From Hyphomicrobiales bacterium (GTDB taxonomy: Bacteria > Pseudomonadota > Alphaproteobacteria > Rhizobiales > Aestuariivirgaceae): 8,683 nt of DNA. Made by a program: the position numbers and the translations under genes. This document shows, one piece after another, positions 6,078 to 8,683 of the stretch. Below the pieces are notes generated by a model. It searched no databases. It was given only the letters and a program-made list of their open reading frames with translations, and was not told the DNA's origin. The DNA lies in the NCBI GenBank assembly GCA_025356765.1, contig JANXRO010000287.1, forward strand, positions 1-8,683, written 5' to 3'. Each line of letters opens with the position of its first letter. The stretch's first letter is position 1.

Positions 6078-8597
6078 TTGAACGTGAAAGATGCAACCAA
6101 GTCAAAAGGAACTCTGAGTGTGGCATCACCCGCTGAGGTGACGCTCAAGCTGACCAATATTTCAAAATATTTCTCCAGCGTTCCCGCCTTGCTTGACGTT
6201 AGTACGGAGTTTTTTGCCGGAGAAGTTCATGCCATCTTGGGTGAAAACGGTGCGGGCAAATCCACCTTGATGAATATCATTTCCGGAACCTTCCAGCCCA
6301 CCCAGGGGGAAATTGTTTTTCAAGGGCAAGCTGTTCCGCAGATGACACCTGAAAAAGCCAAATCTCTCGGCATTGCCATTTCATTTCAACACCCTGCGAT
6401 ACTTGATGATCTTTCTGTGCTTGAAAATGTTCAAGTGGCATTGCCGCGAACTGTTTTTACTGGAACATCTGTTCGCGAAGATGTGCGCGCAATGCTAGAT
6501 GCTGTTGGGCTTAATGTTTCCCTACACATGCGGGCAGATGGTTTGACTGTGGCGCAAAAACATTTGTTGGAAATCGCCAAAGCGCTCGCCATCAAACCAA
6601 AAATTCTGATCTTGGATGAGCCAACGGCCTCGCTTGATCAGGATGCAACCGACATGCTGTTTGGCCGAATCCGCGAGGTTGTGAAAGCTGGCACATCTGT
6701 GATCTACATCACACACCGTCTTGCTGAGTTGCGCCAGATTGCGCACCGCGTAACTGTGTTACGGGATGGCAAATATCGCGGCACTGGCATGGTGAATGAT
6801 TTCAGCAACAACGATCTTCTGGCGTTGATTGTTGGCCGCCAACTTGGATCAACATTTCCGCCAAAGTCGCCAGTTCATTCTTCGGATGTTTTGTTTTCTG
6901 CAAAGTCCATCAGCGGCAAAGGCTTCAAAGATGTAAGTTTTGAAGCCACACGTGGACAGATCATTGGCGTTGCCGGTGTGGCTGGCAACGGCCAGCCTGA
7001 GCTAATGAAGGTGCTTGCTGGTCTAAACCCGTTTCAAGGTGCCATAGCACTTGCAGGCAAACCACTTTCACGCAGTGACTTACAAAGCAAAACTGCCTTT
7101 ATGCCGTCAGACAGGCACTCTGAGGGCTTGGCCGCTGGCCTTACGGTGCGGGAAAATGCTGCATTTGCGGCTTTGGGAAAATTCGCAAGCAAAGGCATTA
7201 TGAGCCGCCAAAAAGAACACGCTTTGGTGAATGAAGCCTTCAAGTCGCTCGCTGTTAAAGCCCCGGGAATGGAGGCCCCCATACTTTCGCTTTCGGGAGG
7301 CAACCAACAAAAAGTTGTTATGGCGCGGGCTCTGCTGTCGGAGCCGGGGCTAATCGTTGCCGATGAACCAACACAAGGTGTTGACGTGGGTGCACGAGCC
7401 GAAATTTATCGCATCTTGCGTGAAGTCTCCAGCACCGGAACACCTGTTATCGTCAATTCATCAGACGCTGCTGAATTGGAAGGTCTGTGTGATAAAGTCA
7501 TTGTCATGTCGCGTGGTCGCGTAGTTGAAACATTGGTGGGCGCTGATATTTCTGAAGCCCGCATTATTGCGGCAGCTGTTCATGCCACCACTCACGCGAG
7601 CGAAAACTCTTCTCAAGCGACACCAAAAGAAAAGCCACAAAATTGGCGAAATTGGCTGCAGTCAGATAATGCGCCAGCAGTTCCTTTGGCCTTGGTTACA
7701 ATTTTGCTGGGCCTTTATGTGCAGTTGCAGAACAGTAATTTTCTGACGTCATATAATATCTACAACATTCTTCTGTTGGCCACAGCTTTGGGCTTTATCG
7801 CTTTGGGGCAAACGGTGGCGCTGTTGCTTGCGGGAATTGATCTTTCCGTTGGGCCACTCGCTGGTTTCCTTGTGGTCATCGCATCTTTTTTCATCAATGA
7901 CGATAAATCTGGAGCAATAATCTTCGCTGGTTTTGTCCTGATGTTTGGCGCGGCATTGGTGGTGGGCGCAATCAACGGGCTGTTGATACGCTTTGCAAAT
8001 TTCACGCCCATTGCGGCTACACTTGCCATGTATATTGGCATTCAGGGCATGAGCTTCTTGCTGCGCGATTCACCCGGCGGTTATATCAGCGCCACAGTGA
8101 CAGATTGGATCAACTGGCAGATGGGGCCAATCCCCGTGGCCTTTGCCGTTTTGGTGGCGGTGGCATTGGTGGCTGAATACGTTTTACGGAAAACAAGAAA
8201 GGGCTGGGAACTTCGCGCCACGGGCTCTGAAGAAGAGGGCGCGCGGCGCATTGGCGTTCGCATCAACCGCACTTTTGTTTATGGCTATATTGCTTCCGCG
8301 CTGTTCACCGCCTGCGGTGCGATCATGTTGATGACGCAAATCGGCGTTGGAGATCCACGCCAAGGCATCAACTACACTTTGTCCAGCATCACTGCCGTGG
8401 TGTTGGGCGGAACCAGCCTGCGCGGCGGGCGTGGAACATTTATCGGCACGTTGCTCGGTGCTGTTTTGATTACTGAAGTGCTTAATGCAGTTGCATTCTT
8501 AGGTTTTACCCAAACCTATCAATATCTATTCCAGGGCGCGCTGATCGTGGTCTCGGCTTTGATTTATCTCACAGTAAGAAACCGCGCCCTGGAATAG
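6078..8597 (+). CDS. Fused CUT2 ABC transporter: double ATPase (RbsA-like) plus permease (RbsC-like)
   Basis: This 839-residue protein joins parts normally encoded by two genes. ATPase domain 1 (about 22-240) has Walker A GENGAGKST (55-63), Walker B ILILDE (176-181) and switch His213, but a weak signature LTVAQ (156-160). ATPase domain 2 (about 265-500) has a Walker A lacking the lysine (GVAGNGQP, 300-307), a good signature LSGGNQQ (405-411) and Walker B with Asp429-Glu430. Such asymmetry is normal in RbsA-type proteins and leaves one complete ATP site. A polar linker (about 502-522) leads to an RbsC-like membrane domain (about 530-835) with GIDLSVG (586-592) and VVLGGTSLRGGRGTF near its end. 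The start is TTG 6078 (AAGG 11 bases upstream) or GTG 6084 (CAGG 9 bases upstream). The last codons and stop fall inside an inverted repeat, so the true C-terminus is uncertain. Confidence 0.92.
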   Translation: MNVKDATKSKGTLSVASPAEVTLKLTNISKYFSSVPALLDVSTEFFAGEVHAILGENGAGKSTLMNIISGTFQPTQGEIVFQGQAVPQMTPEKAKSLGIAISFQHPAILDDLSVLENVQVALPRTVFTGTSVREDVRAMLDAVGLNVSLHMRADGLTVAQKHLLEIAKALAIKPKILILDEPTASLDQDATDMLFGRIREVVKAGTSVIYITHRLAELRQIAHRVTVLRDGKYRGTGMVNDFSNNDLLALIVGRQLGSTFPPKSPVHSSDVLFSAKSISGKGFKDVSFEATRGQIIGVAGVAGNGQPELMKVLAGLNPFQGAIALAGKPLSRSDLQSKTAFMPSDRHSEGLAAGLTVRENAAFAALGKFASKGIMSRQKEHALVNEAFKSLAVKAPGMEAPILSLSGGNQQKVVMARALLSEPGLIVADEPTQGVDVGARAEIYRILREVSSTGTPVIVNSSDAAELEGLCDKVIVMSRGRVVETLVGADISEARIIAAAVHATTHASENSSQATPKEKPQNWRNWLQSDNAPAVPLALVTILLGLYVQLQNSNFLTSYNIYNILLLATALGFIALGQTVALLLAGIDLSVGPLAGFLVVIASFFINDDKSGAIIFAGFVLMFGAALVVGAINGLLIRFANFTPIAATLAMYIGIQGMSFLLRDSPGGYISATVTDWINWQMGPIPVAFAVLVAVALVAEYVLRKTRKGWELRATGSEEEGARRIGVRINRTFVYGYIASALFTACGAIMLMTQIGVGDPRQGINYTLSSITAVVLGGTSLRGGRGTFIGTLLGAVLITEVLNAVAFLGFTQTYQYLFQGALIVVSALIYLTVRNRALE

Positions 8598-8683
8598 ATA
8601 TTGATAGGTTTGAGTAAAACCTAAGAATGCAACTGCATTAAGCACTTCAGTAATCAAAACAGCACCGAGCAGCGTGCCAATAA
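8440..8683. repeat. Long imperfect inverted repeat at the window edge (101-base arms)
   Basis: The left arm 8440-8540 and right arm 8583-8683 are reverse complements at 98 of 101 positions, separated by a 42-base spacer (8541-8582). Mismatches pair 8444/8679, 8451/8672 and 8510/8613. The right arm runs to the last base of the window, so it may extend further. The left arm is coding sequence for the permease end; the right arm supplies the last four sense codons and the TAG stop of that gene. No transposase or terminal-repeat signature accompanies it. It could be a true inverted duplication, a convergent homologous gene end, or a fold-back or assembly artefact at a contig end. Confidence 0.95.
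8526..8683 (-). other. Minus-strand open fragment repeating the permease C-terminal coding segment
   Basis: Read on the minus strand from the window edge, the right arm encodes the same permease segment as the + strand (from Ile-Gly-Thr-Leu-Leu through Tyr-Leu-Phe-Gln-Gly-Ala). It then runs through the spacer to a TAG at 8528-8526 and ends, like the + strand gene, in RALE. The three base differences from the + copy leave the protein unchanged. It may be the 3' end of a second, convergent permease gene cut by the window edge, or a chimera product. It has no start in the window and should not be counted as a gene without longer sequence. Confidence 0.35.

Noticed and set aside
8440..8683. Inverted repeat as an insertion sequence end, or a transcription terminator
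   Set aside because: There is no transposase, target-site duplication or T-run. The left arm is ordinary permease coding sequence, so a duplication or chimera explains it better.
1..8683. CRISPR array, tRNA, rRNA or phage-defence genes
   Set aside because: No regularly spaced repeats, RNA gene signatures or defence-type domains were seen; almost all of the window is accounted for by metabolic and transport genes.

Overview
The window is a tightly packed, one-direction gene cluster, all on the + strand. It looks like a catabolic and uptake operon for a sugar, polyol or similar small oxygenated compound. Moderate GC, frequent NAD(P)-dependent oxidoreductases and a ribose-type (CUT2) ABC transporter with an Ala/Gly-rich secretory leader suggest an alphaproteobacterium. 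That placement rests on general protein flavour only. No rRNA or tRNA is present to confirm it.

Layout: positions 1-3932 hold four consecutive oxidoreductases. They are a 5'-truncated medium-chain (zinc-type) dehydrogenase, a Gfo/Idh/MocA oxidoreductase, a second medium-chain dehydrogenase, and an SDR of the PRISE (progesterone 5-beta-reductase/iridoid synthase-like) type. Positions 3929-8597 hold a complete CUT2-type importer: an RbsC-like permease, a secreted type 1 periplasmic binding protein, then a strong hairpin-plus-T-run terminator, then an 839-residue protein that fuses an RbsA-like double ATPase to a second RbsC-like permease. Genes overlap by 4 or 8 bases or are separated by 0-9 bases. 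The exception is the 69-base gap holding the terminator, which probably acts as an attenuator setting binding protein above transporter.

How they may work together: the binding protein captures the solute. The fused chain supplies both ATPase domains and one membrane half, and the stand-alone permease supplies the other half. The four dehydrogenases/reductases then oxidise and rearrange the imported compound. The substrate cannot be named from sequence. No kinase, aldolase, isomerase or regulator lies inside the window.

The most unusual points are the ATPase-permease fusion beside a separate permease, the loss of the structural-zinc cysteine cluster in both medium-chain dehydrogenases, a PRISE enone reductase embedded in a sugar-type uptake operon, and a 101-base inverted repeat at the right edge. 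That repeat's three mismatches are all synonymous in the reading frame. It supplies the stop codon of the fused gene and may be an assembly or chimera artefact.
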